DNA from: Pseudopithomyces maydicus
Taxonomy: Eukaryota > Ascomycota > Dothideomycetes > Pleosporales > Didymosphaeriaceae
Length of the DNA: 64,000 nucleotides
Assembly: GCA_026873275.1 (NCBI GenBank)
Contig: JANTUC010000014.1
Coordinates: 434,001 to 498,000 of the forward strand
Reading direction: 5' to 3'
Part shown: piece by piece, positions 35,230 through 49,399 of the stretch
Layout of the letters: the number at the start of each line of letters is the position of its first letter
How positions within the stretch are numbered: position 1 is the first letter of the stretch
Made by a program: the position numbers and the translations under genes
Notes under the pieces: generated by a model
Database searches by the model: none
What the model saw: the letters and a program-made list of their open reading frames with translations, nothing else
What the model was told of the DNA's origin: nothing

Positions 35230-37336
35230 TAGTAGGGTGATAGATTAAAAAAGTAATACTTTTTTAATAGTTTTTAAAAGCTTATAACTATATTAAATAA
35301 TTAGATAAAATTATGAAAAAATAGTAGAAAAATAGAGAAAGTTTAGGAGATTCTTTTAGGACTAGCGTTAGGCTAACTTATATAATCTTTTAAAGGGTAG
35401 ATTTAGCAGTGATTTCAGGGTAGAAAGAAGGATAAAATATAATTAATTATAATTTTTTTAGCGTATAAAATCTAGTTTTTTTAGTTTTATTGTATTATTA
35501 GTCTTATATTAATAAATATATTAAAAAAGCTTTTTATATTTATTAATTAATTTTATTATAGTAATTAATTTAAAAAAATTCGATTTCAATAAGATAAATT
35601 AAGTATTAAATTTATTTAATACTTAGTATAAGACCCTTTAGTCTCTTTAAAGTTTATATAACGCTAAGGTATAGATAATATACAATTATCTATTATTTCT
35701 TATGGTAGATTTTTCCACTCTTTAGAAATAACTCTTTTAAAAGCCTCTATATCTTTATCCGTATTAATATTTGGTAAACGCTAATTATAACGTTTATTAA
35801 CTTTGTGTTTTAAAACAGACCAAATATTTTCTATAGGATTTAAATTAGGACTATAGGCTGGGTGAGTAAAAAGGCTTATTTTATTATATTTAAACTATGA
35901 TAAAGCTTTTTTACTTTTATGAATTTTAGCGTTATCTTGTTGAAATTACTAACCTAATTAGATATTAGTATAAAATTTATAAAAAAAATTAATATATAAT
36001 AATATATTAATTATATATTATTATATATTAAAAAAAGGGGTAAAATAAAAGGTAATATTTACCGTGTTTAATATACAGTTTAACTTCTTTTTAAGAACTT
36101 TTTCAATATAGTCCTCTATTTTAAAAGACGTCTTATTTAAAGAGTCTTTTATAAAGACTAAATTCGACCTTCCTCCTATCCAAATAGTGCCCTAAACTTG
36201 AACTGAAATATTATATCCTATATTTTAAATAGTAAGCAATATTATAAAAAACTAAAATATTTAAAAAATTTAATAATATAAATAGAATTTTTTAAAAATT
36301 TTAGTTTTTTAAAAATTTATTTTACGTACCTCTATTAATATTTGAAACTAAACTATTACCTATTTTAGATTTTCTTTTTTTCTATAATACTTCTATCTAG
36401 ATCTATATCCTCTTTCTATTGCTAACTTATCAGAAAATATAATTCTAAAAAACTTTTTTTTATATTTTTTAATTAATTTTTTGTGTATATAAAACACTTT
36501 TTTTATTTTTTTATCCAAAAAAGGCTTTTTAAAAGAAGTATTATAAGAATAACCTTCTTCTTTTAAAAACCTTTATAACGTCCGTTTTGAAATATTTAAA
36601 TGATTAATTAATATTAACTTATTATTTTAAACTTTTGGATTTTTTATAAAATCTTAATTAATAACTCTTTTTTATCTATTTTAAATTTTTTTAATTAGCT
36701 TATTTTGAGTCTTTTTTAAATCTAGGGTTTTTATATTTTTATTTTATTTTTTATCTTTAATTCGACGAATTGCGTTATAAACTGACGATTTAGGCTTTTT
36801 TGTAATATTTGAAATAGTATTAATAGAAATGTTATTAATATATAATTCTTCTACCTTTTTCGTAAATTTTAAGAATTTTGGAGCTATTTTAAGGAAATAG
36901 GTATTTAAAATTAAAAAGTAAAAAGATATTACTATAAACTAAAAAACTAACTAAAAATCACGTGATTTAAGCTTACGTAACTTTTGGATTAAAATTAACT
37001 ATAATACTAATTTATTATTTAGTTAGTAAACTTGTCTGGAAAATTCAGTCACGTGACCTATACTAACCATATTAAGTTAGAAAAATACAAAATTAAAAAA
37101 TTATACGTTCAAAAAAATATTAAGGATTTTAATTTTTACTTTTTTTAACCCTAACTTTATCTAATTTTAAAAAATGGACTAAGCCTATTTAGGTAGTTTT
37201 AAATTCAAAATATAAACTTTATAACTTTTTCTAAAATTTCAATATTTCAGAAAAAATTAAAAACTAATACTCAATTTATTATAATTTTTTTAAAAAGCAA
37301 TTTTTTGGATTACTTTTTTAATCTGTCATCCTACTG
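35230..37336 (-). mobile_element. Tc1/mariner-type DNA transposon, copy 1
   Basis: A 2,107 bp element with inverted terminal repeats of about 28 bp: the left end TAGTAGGGTGATAGATTAAA pairs with the right end, which reads CAGTAGGATGACAGATTAAA on the minus strand. TA flanks both ends (35228-35229 and 37337-37338). It encodes a DD34E transposase on the minus strand and has interrupted the outer Gypsy gag. A second copy in the same orientation begins at 62378. Confidence 0.9.
35660..36905 (-). pseudogene. Tc1/mariner DDE transposase, RIP-damaged, two introns
   Basis: Read on the minus strand, a helix-turn-helix region (E-E-L-Y-I-N-N-I-S-I-N-T-I) and a second helix block lead to the catalytic triad. 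The first Asp is at 36429-36431 (I-F-S-D-K), the second at 35934-35936 (Q-Q-D-N-A-K-I-H) and the Glu at 35829-35831 (N-P-I-E-N-I-W), with 34 residues between the last two. Two apparent introns, 36329 down to 36218 (GTACGT to ATATAG) and 36062 down to 35949 (GTAAAT to GTTAG), interrupt the frame at the same places in both copies. Several TAA and TAG codons at former Gln codons disable it. The start codon is uncertain. Confidence 0.8.
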
Positions 37337-37338
37337 TA

Positions 37339-40300
37339 GTATATATATCTATTATACTATATATTATATTACTAATCTTAGAGCGTTTAATATTATATTG
37401 AGATATAACTAGATTAGATAGTATAACTTAGTAATAAGTCTACTAAAACACACTATAATATTTAATTTAAATTATCATATAATAAATTATTTATAATATG
37501 CTAAAGCTAATATAGTATACCTATATAGGCCCTTTAATAATAAGAAGTAGGCGCCTATTATAAATAAAAATATAAAGAGTATATTAAGTATAATAGCTTA
37601 TTATATAACAGTCTGCTATCTTAAGAGTTATATTTAAATAGAATTTTATAATTAGACCCGCCTCCACAATACTAAATTAAATAAAGATAAAAAGGAGAAT
37701 AAGAATTTTAATATTATTATTTTTATATTTATTATAAATCTCTCTATTGTATCGCAGGATAATTTTAATAAATATATAAATAAATTAATACGTAAGCTCC
37801 GCCCTAAAAAAAAATTAAAGGGTTATTATTTGTATCTTATAAGAATAAGGCATAGCTATTTAACTTAACGGAAATAAACTACTTATTACTATATTAATTT
37901 AAAATAAATTATACTATTAAGCTTATAAATAATAAGTCCCTATAATTATATATTTATAGTCTTTTTAGGCTAAAGGCAGAAGCAGTTAAGGAATATATTA
38001 ATAAAATAATATTATAGATTGGCCTTGCGACAACTCTATAACTAATTATAGAACTAACCTAACTGCCCAGTACACTAAGTTCTAATTAGGACTAATATAT
38101 ACTAGCTATCTAGAGTATTCTTATATATCTTTTTATATTAGCTAGCCTCTATTCTATATACTTAAATTTTATTTAATTAAAATATATTACTATTAATCTT
38201 ATCGCCTATAATATAATCTAAGTATTTTATTTCTATTATAAATATTAATAATTAGCTTACGCTAGTTCTTAGAAAGCTTACTTATATAATTATTTTTATA
38301 TATATAATATATACTCCGTACACTTATAGTGATAGAGTAGACCTATATATATAGTATTTTTATAAGATTATATTAATATAATAAAATCTATTAATACGCT
38401 TAAGCGGGCAGTCATTTTAAAAAATAATATAATTAAAATAAATTATTTTTAATAATAGCCCTTACAACTTATATAAAATACTATTTAAGATAATAGTACT
38501 ATTTTATAAAATAATAATAGTAATAAAGATAAAAACTTTAATTAGTTAATTATTTATACTTATAAGAGTAAAGTTAATTTCTAGTTACTAGATAGAGCGT
38601 TAGAGACCTTTTATAAATTATTTATATTATTTACTACTCTAATTAAATTTTAAAAGACTAGCGGCCTTAGTTTATTTAAAATAAATAGACTAATATAAAA
38701 GGTTTTAATAGAATTTATATTCAATATAATATACCGCGCACTACTTAAAATAGTAATATTATATTTACTTTTTCTAAAAGATATAGAGGATAATAACTTA
38801 AAAGTTACTATTATTTTAAAATAAATTTAACGCTGTTCCTTTTATCCCATAATTAAATACTCTATTTATAAAGGACTATATAAGTTTATAATAATATAGT
38901 AACTATTAGAAGCTTAAGTAGACGTCATAATTATTAAAATTAAATTTTAGGTATTAATATAAGATTAGCTAAAAAGTAATTAAAAGATTAAATATAAGTG
39001 CCTTATACTAGTATATAAAAATAAAAATAATACTTTAAAGGATATTAATATTATTTTTATAATTTTTAAATTAAATAATCTTGCCCCTATAGTAGCTTAG
39101 TATTTATATAAGTAATATATAGCGATTACTAAATATATAATCTATAACTAATATATTAAATAAGATTTAAACTTAGCTGTCTTAGAGCTATAAAATATAT
39201 ATATATAAATAGACACCTTAACTATAGCTTAGAAATACACTATAGCCTACTTTAAAATAGTATAAAAAATATATTAAAAGAAATTACTAAAAAATAAAAA
39301 TTTAGTAGAATATTTGCAGGCTAATAAAAAAGAACTTAAAAATATCCTATATAAAATACTTAATTATAAGGAATACTTCTCTAAATATAAGAATAAATAT
39401 AAGTCCTTATATAATAAGTGCGCAGTATAGTTATAATAATTATAAATAGAATAAGAGTAGCTAATAGTAGATAAAAAGGCTGTCTAGATATATAAAAAGG
39501 ATAAATATAAAAAAGTATATTTTTATAAGAAAACTTAGTAGCTTATAAAAAAGATTTTTAATTTTTTTAATAGCTTTAATAACGGCTCTAATAGTAGTAC
39601 TTTTAATAAAAAAGAATTTAGTTTAAATAGTACCCTACTTAGGCTACTACCTCTACACCTATATAGAATAATACTATTATTTTTAATAAGCAGTTTAATA
39701 AGGACTTTACGCTTAAAGAAGTATAAGTTCAATAATTAATAATTAAATATTAAGGACTTTATAGAGAATAAAAATTTTAATTTAAAATAATAATAAGTGT
39801 CTACAGAAACTAAGTTCTAGGAATTATATAAGCTATTTAAAATTAAGAAAGGCTTAAATAAATAATTTAAAATATATTATTTTTAAGACTACTGCAAAGG
39901 AGCTACCTATAACTATATTTAATATTAATTACTTATTATAGATAGACTAAATATTTATTTTATATATTAAAAGCTATTTACGGACTTAGACACCTCTTTT
40001 AATATTTATAATAAATAAAGCTACGCCCTTACTAAGCTAAAAAATAATAAAATTAAGTAAAGGGATAGTAAAGTAATTAAAATATAATTAAATTATTTTA
40101 ATAATATGTGCGCTTAAGCGCGGGTTAAAGAATAAATAAAAATATTTAAAGTCCTAATCTCTTTTAATTATTACTTTAAGGGACTAGTTATAAATAACTA
40201 ATTATAAAATAAAATTTAAACTAAGTTTATTTAATATCTCTATAAACTAAAAGCTAAATATAATATTATATATAAATAGGACGCAGTGGGCTGGAATAAG

Positions 40301-41462
40301 AAAAAAATTAAATAAGGATATTTTAAAGACTATATATAAATTTTTAATAAAGAATAAAGATCCTTCTAAGAATATTAACTTTTATTTATTAAAGAAATAC
40401 TCTATTATTTAAAAATATAAGGTGTGTATCCACTACTTAAAACTAGAATACTACTTAAATAAAAATTAGCCTAATTTATATAAAAATAATAAAATAGCCT
40501 CTATATTAGCGGAATAGCAATAATAAGTTATAATAAAAGAGACTTTAGAGGGAATAAAAAATAAAAAAAGTATAATTTTTAAAAATAATTATTTTTAAAG
40601 ACTCTCGCCTGCGCATTTATAAAAGATATAAAATATTTTTTTATTATTATTTTATAATTAAGTAACGTACGCCTATAATTTTACTTAGTATTTAAGTATT
40701 AGCGGCCTTATTAGGCCTATTTCATTAAAAGGAAGTTATAATAATTTATAAGTTTATTAATAGGCTGCTTAACTAATTATTATATAATATATAAATAGCC
40801 CTAAAAGGATTAGTAAAAAACTTTAAATTATAATATTATACTATTAGCATTCTTCCTAATAATAAATATATTAAATAACTAGTAAGTACTAAGCTTATAT
40901 AGTATCACTAAATTTCTATTATAAAGATTTATACCCTAGCACTATTATATCTAACTAATAAAAATATAGTAGGTATAATAATTACTATAATTAGGCTAAT
41001 TATAAATTTGGGAGGGTATATAAGTAAAGACTAATACTAAGTTACTAATATAATAAAATATAATATTATTATAAAATATTTCTAGCTAGAGTACTATAAC
41101 TTAATATATAATTAGGTAAAGTATATTATTACTTTTAAATTAGAGCTTTATAGGTAGGACTGCCTATATAAGGCCTTACTCTTATAGGCTATTTATAAGT
41201 AAGGAGGAGACTATTAGTATATTATTATATAATTAAAGCCTATAGTAGAGCTAGTAATTATTTTAATAGAAATAGTTATTATATTTACTTATTAAAATTT
41301 AGATATAGCCTCTTAGATACTTTTTAAAAAATAAAATTATTTAAATTAGAATCCCGCTAATAATAATTATTATACCTTTTTAAGTTTTTTTAAAGACTAC
41401 GCCGCCGTTACTAAAGCGGATTTTAAAAAGTTTTATATAAAGTTAAATTATAATTCTTATAT
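37339..41462 (+). other. Degenerate former coding DNA, possibly retroelement gag
   Basis: No open frame of note. At about 39290-39560 the plus strand still reads as a Lys/Glu/Tyr-rich helical stretch (Y-L-Q-A-N-K-K-E-L-K-N-I-L, then Y-K-N-K-Y-K-S-L-Y) that looks like a coiled coil, as in some gag proteins. Other readable pieces lie at 40100-40400 and 40880-41300. No RT, integrase or LTR pair is seen. The block ends where the third Gypsy family begins at 41463. It may be an older element split by that insertion. Confidence 0.4.
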
Positions 41463-41954
41463 TATACCGTGGGGAGGTGGTCTCCCCATGGATAGATGAT
41501 TTAATTAATTAATTATACAGTATTAGGTAAGGCTTTAGTTAGTATATCTATTAGGAGAGATCCTTAATAGGAGGATTATCCTACCTTTATATCTTAAAAC
41601 TTAAATAAGGATAATAATAAGGCCTTTCTACTAAGTAGTTTTAATTTATTATATATATTATATTAGTTTACTATATTTATACAGTAACTCCTCTAACTAC
41701 TACTACTACAGGCACCTAATATTCCTAGATTTCTTGCTCTACTAGGGACGCTTATAAGATTCTAATTAAAAATCCTTATACGTACTTAGCACTACTTTAA
41801 TAGTAATTATATTAGGGGGCGTAATAAATAGGAAAAGGTTAAAAAAGAGTTATTTAGTAAGTATTAGTTTAATTTTATATATCTATTTATCTATCGAGCT
41901 ACCTGTGCAGAATACAAGATACTATAGTAATATAATAGATTATTATATCTAATA
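41463..41954 (+). repeat. 5' LTR of the third Gypsy family, forward copy
   Basis: 492 bp, the same length as the inverted copy at 57703-58194. Near its 5' end is a GC-rich perfect hairpin, GGGGAG-GTGGT-CTCCCC at 41471-41487. Confidence 0.75.
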
Positions 41955-44900
41955 AAGTTTCAGGTGCCCCTATAATAAGAGATTATAATTAGATAAAAAT
42001 AGTTCTAAAAAGAGAGTAAGAAGCTCTAAATTTAATATAAGAAGTATTTTGTCTGTATATAGGTATTATAATTACTACTAAAAGGGTAAAGGCATACTAA
42101 GAGGATATTATATAATTAATAATTACTAAGAAGGTGTATTAATTAAATATTAACTAAAAAGGTTAGAGCTAAGAGGATTTTTAATTATAAAGTAAAAAGC
42201 TCCCTATTATAAATTCCCTATTATTTATTAGACTACTACTATATTATATTTAGCTTACTATTTATATACCCCTATTACTAATTATAATTATTTATAACTC
42301 TATTATTATTATATCTATATACACTAAATATAGCCTACTTAGTAACTTTAATAGCTAAAAATTATCTACCCTACCTAAAAGTAGTAAAGATAGGTTAGGC
42401 TTTAAGTTAATTTATTTTAGAGAGTATTAAGTACCCTTTATAAGTAAAAAATATATACTATAGCTGCGCGTACTAGGCCTCTTATTATATTTTAATAATA
42501 ATAACGTAATAAAGTTCCTAGAGGACTATAATTATATTACTAATTATTATTAATATAATAACCTTAATAAGCTTTTACAGCTTCTAAACTTCTATTAAGC
42601 TTAATTAAAGCGTATAATTAGATTTATAAAGAAGTTTAAGGAGAATAATTAGAAGGGCCTCTAAAAGGCTATTTTAGCTTATTAAAAGGAGATAAATATT
42701 TTTTAAATAGCGGCGAGCTAACCCTTTTTAAAAAGGTTTTATCTTAACACTTCTTAGGACCCTAAGTTAAAAGTAATATAATACTATACTAAGTTTATAA
42801 TATATATGGGGGCCTATATAGAGTAAAATTAAATTTAGAAGTATAAAAAAGACTTCTTCTTCTTTTAAAAGTTATATTAGTAAGATAAAGAGCATATACT
42901 ATTATATATACTATTACTTAAGCCTACGCCTAGTAACCTGCCTATATATAATATAAACACTATTTATACTTTTATAAAGAAATTAGAGGAGTAGAAGAGG
43001 GGTATCTTAAGTTATAATTCTATATATATAAGCTAGAATACCTAGTATACTTATAACCTTATTCTAGCTAAGGATATAAAATAGGTAAATTAGTATAATT
43101 ACTTATAGGTTTTACTAATTACTTAACTATAAGTAGTATTAGCATTATTAAGTTACCCTAAAATTACTTTTAAGACTAATAAGAATGCGGAGATATAACA
43201 GCTATATAAGAACTTAAAGGAAATAAGCCTAAATACTTAAAAAACTATATTAATTACTAAAAAGTTAGGCTATAGGCACCTTTAGGGGATAAAAAATATT
43301 AATTAAAATATAAAATCCTTAAAATACTTCCTAAGCTAAATTATATTAAGTTAGCTAGCTAAATTGGCTACTTACTTAAATAATTTAAATAGAAATACTA
43401 GACTACTTATAAACCTATTAAGGCCCCTATAAAGCTACACTAGCCTCTAGTAAAGTAGGGGGCCTTATCTATAATAAAACTAGCGTAGGGATAGAAGCTA
43501 GGCACCTAAAAATAAATAAAAAAATAATAAGACGTATTTTAGCTGCGCGTTATTAAAATATAATATAAACTATTACCTACAGCTTATTTAATTATATAAA
43601 AAGAACTAAATCTACTACTTCTATAATTAATTTTCTAAGTCCTCCTACTTTTAGTTTAATAATATAAACTATCTATTAGGAGATATATTTAGTATAGCTC
43701 TATTTATAGGGCAATATAAGTAGCTCCTATAAAAGGTTAAGGAGAAATTCTAAGTTACTAATTAATAGATATAAAATTAAACTTATTAAGAGGTTTAGCT
43801 AAAACTATAAAATAATATTCTATTTATAATTTCTAGGGCGTAAGTGTAGGGTAATACTATATTAGAAGTTATAGTAAATAAATATAATTTTAAAGTCCTT
43901 TTTAAGATAACTAATATATTTAAGGATAGTTTATAAGAGGTATATCCTATCCTTTATAATATAATTAATAGCTTTAAAGAGGATTATCTTAAAAGGGATC
44001 TAAAGGAGGTAAATATATAAACTAGATCTTAATTATATAAACTATTATAGCCTTCGCCTAGTAGTAACTTCGCCCTATTATAACTTTATACTTTTATTAT
44101 AAAGACTTAAAGGGCCTTTTAGAGCAGCCCGTAAAGTTATATTACTTTAAAAATAATATTTTACTATAATTAGAATAATATAGTTAACTAATAAATACTT
44201 ATACTTAGTCCTTTTACTCTATACCCTTTTATTAAGTAAGATATTTAAAATTTAATAACTTTACTACTTATTATATAGAGATCTAGGCTTCTAGGTTCTT
44301 TTAAGTAGTCCTTAATAGACCCTCTATAAAAGTGTATAGTACCTCTAGTTAATATTTTAAATAAAGTAATAAGAGAGCCTCTGCAGTTAGGAGTTTAATT
44401 AAATAGAAAATACTAAAGTACTAACCTAAAAACTTCTAAAGTAAATATTATTTAGAGGTTACTAAATTAAGAGGTTTAGTATCTTATTATAAAAAACTTT
44501 ATTTATTACTTTAGATTTTGTTAACCGCTACAGTAAGCTATTAATTAAGAAGAGGAGACTAATTATACCTAATAGAATAGATTAGTCTAATTTATAAAAG
44601 GAAATACTATATCCGAAATATACTATCTAATTAAAATGGATAAGGTTTACTAAGCTATAAATAATAAAAAGAGGAGGACTAGACTAGTAAAATAGTATAT
44701 AAGTTACTTATATACTATTCTATTAGCTAGTCTAACACGCTAGCGCTAAAAGAGTAAAAATTAATATATTTAGTTTAGAGGCGTTTAAGATAAAATTAAA
44801 AAGCTATAGATTTTAAAGCCCTATCTAAGGAAGTTATAAAAGTTAAGAAAATAAAATATTAGGTATTTAGTAAAAGAGATATTTAAAAGGCTTAAAGAAA

Positions 44901-46179
44901 TAATAATATTATAAAAAAGATTTAAATATAAAAGTAAAATAGTAACTTAGCTATACTCGCGTGAGAACTCCCTATCTTATAAATATAATTTAATAGGGAT
45001 AAGTACTAAGTAAAATGCCTTATTAATACTAGATTATAAATTAATCTAATTTAAAAGAGTATAGTAAGGGCGCTGTACCTAGTTTATAAAAACACCTTAA
45101 AGGAGTATAAATAAAGTATATTAATATTTATAGATAGAGGAGAGTTGCTAATTATAAAGACTACTTATAATATTAAGGTATAAGTGGGAATAGTAATAAT
45201 AATTACTCACTTTTATATAGTAGAGAATCTAATTTAATCTATTATTTTAGAGGTGCTATAGTGCGCAGCAGTAAGGCTAAATATATAATATATTATATAG
45301 GGTTAGTTATACTGCTAAATATTCTCTTTTAATCTATAATAAAATACTGTCTTTATTACATCTAATTTACTTATATTAGGTTTAGATATATATAGCCTTT
45401 ATATTATAAAAATATTAAACGCGATTATTATCTCTAACTTATAAAATAAAAAGGACGACTCCTTTAAAGAGCTATACTAGGGAAAGTATAAATATAATAA
45501 AAAAGTATAATTACTTATAGCTAAAATTAGCTATATTTATAATTATATTCTAATTAAGGCAGATATAAAGCTGAGTGAATTATAGAACCTATACTCTACT
45601 TAGAAACTAAAGAAAGCAGTAAATTAGAATAAAAATATAAATAAGCTGGTTACTAATTATAAGAGGTACCTTTACACCTATATAGATATAAGCAATACTA
45701 TATAAAATATATAATAATAGAAGTAAGAGAAATAGAAGAAGCTAGAAGAATATTTATTTATTTTAGTATTTCTTTAGGAATAACTCTTTTATTATAATAA
45801 TAAAAGGTAGAGGGCAGCGAACTTAAGTATAGTTAAATAATAAAAGGAGGTAAATATTATATATAAAAAGGTAGCTGATAAGGTTCGCTTAATAGATATA
45901 TTAAGAGATTATTAAGTAACTAGCAACTTTAGCAATTCTAATTAAAGAAGTAAGTAAATATATAAATAAAAATAATTTTATACTTCTGCGCCGGCTCCCC
46001 CAGGACTATATAATTACCTATTTAAAAAAAGGTATGCTAGATTTACTAGAGGAACTAAACTAATAAAAACTTAGTTTAAGGCCTTTTAATTTAGTCCTTA
46101 TCTACACCTAGAAGAAGTGGCTTTAATAAAGGAGATAATATATAATTAAGAGGGAGTAATTATATTTAATTTTAGTAAG

Positions 46180-49000
46180 GTAGGAAGATTCTTTCCTAAT
46201 ATAATATTATTATATTAGATCTATACTATTAAGTATATTACTTAGTAAAAGTCTACTTTCCGACCTCTAAAAAAGCTGCAGAATATAGTAATAAGAATAG
46301 TATAAGAACGCATTATATAAAGTATTATAGAAAAGTATAATAGCTAATATTATAATTTATAATTTCTAGTGCTAAAGAAGAACTTTAAATATTAATTTAT
46401 CTTTAACGCCTAGAAGATAAATAAGATAATTATATAAAATATAATACTCTTATTATATATAAATAACTTCTTAGAGATATTTACTAGTAGCTTTTTAATT
46501 ATACTAATAGACTTCTTCTTAGGGTATAATTAACTAGAGCTTTATAAAAATAATTATAATATTATTATTATTATAATAGCTAGTCTATTAGTATAATAGT
46601 ATACTCTATCCTAAGGTATAATAAATATATCTATTATGTTCCTTCGCGCCGTTCTTAAAGTCCTGTAAAAATACTACCTATATAACTACGCCCTATTTAT
46701 TAATAATATATATATAGGGGGAGTAAAAGGAGAAGTAAATTTATTATTAATACTAAAATTACTTAGTAATTATAAATATATATTAAAATATATTTAAAAA
46801 GTAAACTAAGTTTTAGTAAATATAAAAAGGGCTAGAGGTATAATATTTAAAGTAAAGTATTTTTAGGGAATAGATCGCCTAGTAATAATTAATTATAAAA
46901 TTAATACTGCAGGATAATACCCTTAAAAATCTAAAATAGAAAAGATTTTTAATTAACTAGTATATTATAATTAAAAAGAGGTTAGAATATTTATAAGAAT
47001 ATATATTTACTATTATTAATAGGTCTATTATTTTATACTAATTGTAAAGCCTCTCTTCTATCTAATAAAAAAGAATATTAATTTTTTATAGGGAAAATCT
47101 TAGTAAAAAGCTATAAATAGATTTAAGTATATTATTATATTAGCGCTAGCGCTAGTAGCACTAAATTATAATTCTAAATAAATAGTATATTTAGGGGTAA
47201 ATACGAGCGCCTAAAGAGTAGAAGTAGTAATTAAGTAATTAAAAGTTAATAGGAAGTGTTACCCTATATAATTTAAAAGTACTATATAGTTTATAGAATA
47301 GTAAAAGTAGTATTTTATTAAATTAAAAGCTAGGGCAGTACTATAAGTACTAAAGAAGCTATAATATTATCTTTATAAAATATACTTTATAATTAAAATA
47401 GATGCTTAGGTCTTAATTTACTAATTAAATTAAGTAGGTATAGAGGTACTAGGCTTATTAATAAATTAATAAATAATTACTATTTTACTATAAAACTTTA
47501 AAATTAAATATATAAAAGGAAAGAAGTATATTATCGCGAATATATTATTTTAATATTTTTAATTAAATGGCTGGCAGTCGCTAGAAGACCTTAAAAATAA
47601 CTTAGATATATATATTAACTATACTATATATAAGAATATAAAATATAATCTATTAACTTATAAAATGCCTATAGATAACTATTTACTAAAAGCTAGATAT
47701 AAAAATAAGTTTAAAAAAATTATTTAGTATTTAGTATATTAGCGTATTCCTATAGAAATACTAACTAAAAAAAAAGTATAAAAGTAGTAAGCCCTAATCT
47801 TCTATATTTTAAATTTAATATTATTTAAAAAGGCGTCTAGGAATATAGTAGTAAGGAGAGTTATAAATAATAAAATAATTTAGGAAGTTATAATTATAAA
47901 GGTTTATATATAGTTTAAATATTAGGGCGTTAATAGAATTATTACTATTATTACTTAATAATACTAATAGAAGGACCTCTAGGATATAGTAAAGAAATAT
48001 ATTACTATTTATATTAAATATTAAATCTACTTATTAAAAAGGATACAGTATATACTAACCACTATATATAATTAGACTTTATAGGAAAAGGTATTTATAG
48101 ATATTATATATATATTATATAGTAGAGGGTATTTATTCCTTATAGTAGTTTAAGAGTAGGTTACTAGTTAGCTAAAAATAAAAGCGCTTTATAAAATTAG
48201 CTTAAAGGAAATTATAAATTTTTTTATAAAAATATTATTTATTACTAGTTATAGACTTAAAAGCTTATAATAGATAAGAATTTTAAAAATAAAATATAGC
48301 TTAATAAGCTAGCTTAGAGATAGAAGATAAGAAAAATAATTATTTTAGTATAAGATTTTTAAGTAAACGGCTTTATAAAATCTAGTTATATTTTTATTAT
48401 AAAGGCCTTAGTAAAGCTATAAGGAGAATAGGTAAATAATCTTTTTATAATACTATTAATAAATAAGGTATTAATTTATAAGTTTATTAGTTGCCTACCT
48501 ATATAGCTAATAATAAAATAAAATCCTATTCTCCTAATAGAGCTGGAAATCCTAATCTAGTAGATACTCTTATAGAATTTAATATATAATAAAGAATAAT
48601 TACTAGTTATATAAGCAGCGCAGCTAGATATTTATAATAAAATTATTATAAAATTTAAGGAGTGCACGCGGAGAATATAATTTAAAAAAAGAATATTAAA
48701 ATACCTATAAAAAAATCCTCTACTAGAATATTAATATAGGGGATATAGTCCTACTATAAAATTTAGTTAGGGAGGTAAATATATCTAAGGAGTAAAAGCT
48801 TAATCTAAAATAGTTAAGGCTATATAAAATAGTTAAGATATATTAAAATTATAGTTACTACTGTCTTACTAAATTAGATAAAATAAAATTTTATATAATT
48901 ATACTAAAATATAAGCTTAAAATATTTTATTAATTAAAAATAGATAACGACTCCACATTACCCTTAAAATTATAAAATAGTAACCTATATTATAATAAGG
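46180..49000 (+). pseudogene. Degenerate pol of the third Gypsy family
   Basis: The RT active site reads L-F-I-N-N-I-Y-I-G-G at about 46693-46722 (F-L-D-D origin). RNase H is clear at about 47180-47480 (Y-L-G-V-N-T-S-A, later K-A-R-A-V-L and I-I-K-I-D-A). The integrase core follows at about 48070-48300 (K-V-F-I-D-I-I-Y, then S-R-G-Y-L-F-L-I-V-V). Many stops and Asp-to-Asn changes show inactivation. This RT/RNase H subtype differs from those of the two chromoviruses upstream. Confidence 0.7.
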
Positions 49001-49399
49001 ACTTAGAAGATATTTAGGAAATATAATTATAAGTAATAAAGAATTAATATTCTTAAAATAGAAATATTAAACTAGTAGTATTAAAATATTAATTATGCTA
49101 CCCTAATATTAGAATCCCCTATATAAATATTTATAGAGACGACTATCTTAAGTATTTAAAAGAAAATAATTTAGGTATTTTATTAAATAAGAAAAAGTAG
49201 TAAATAATAATAAATAGTTTAATTAGCGTTTTAGAGTTAGGATTCTAAAGAAAAGAGTTAGTTTTATAATTTAAAAGTTATAAGAAACTGTAATAAAAAA
49301 GTTTAAAAGGATTATAAGTATATAAGTGTAAAAAAATTTAAGTTTTAGCAATATAATTAAAATAATAATAGTAGGAATATTTAGTATTTTTATAGCTTA

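Noticed and set aside
39535..39732. 65-codon minus-strand frame in the AT block
   Set aside because: It is Leu/Lys-rich AT-driven sequence opposite a degenerate plus-strand reading; chance frame.
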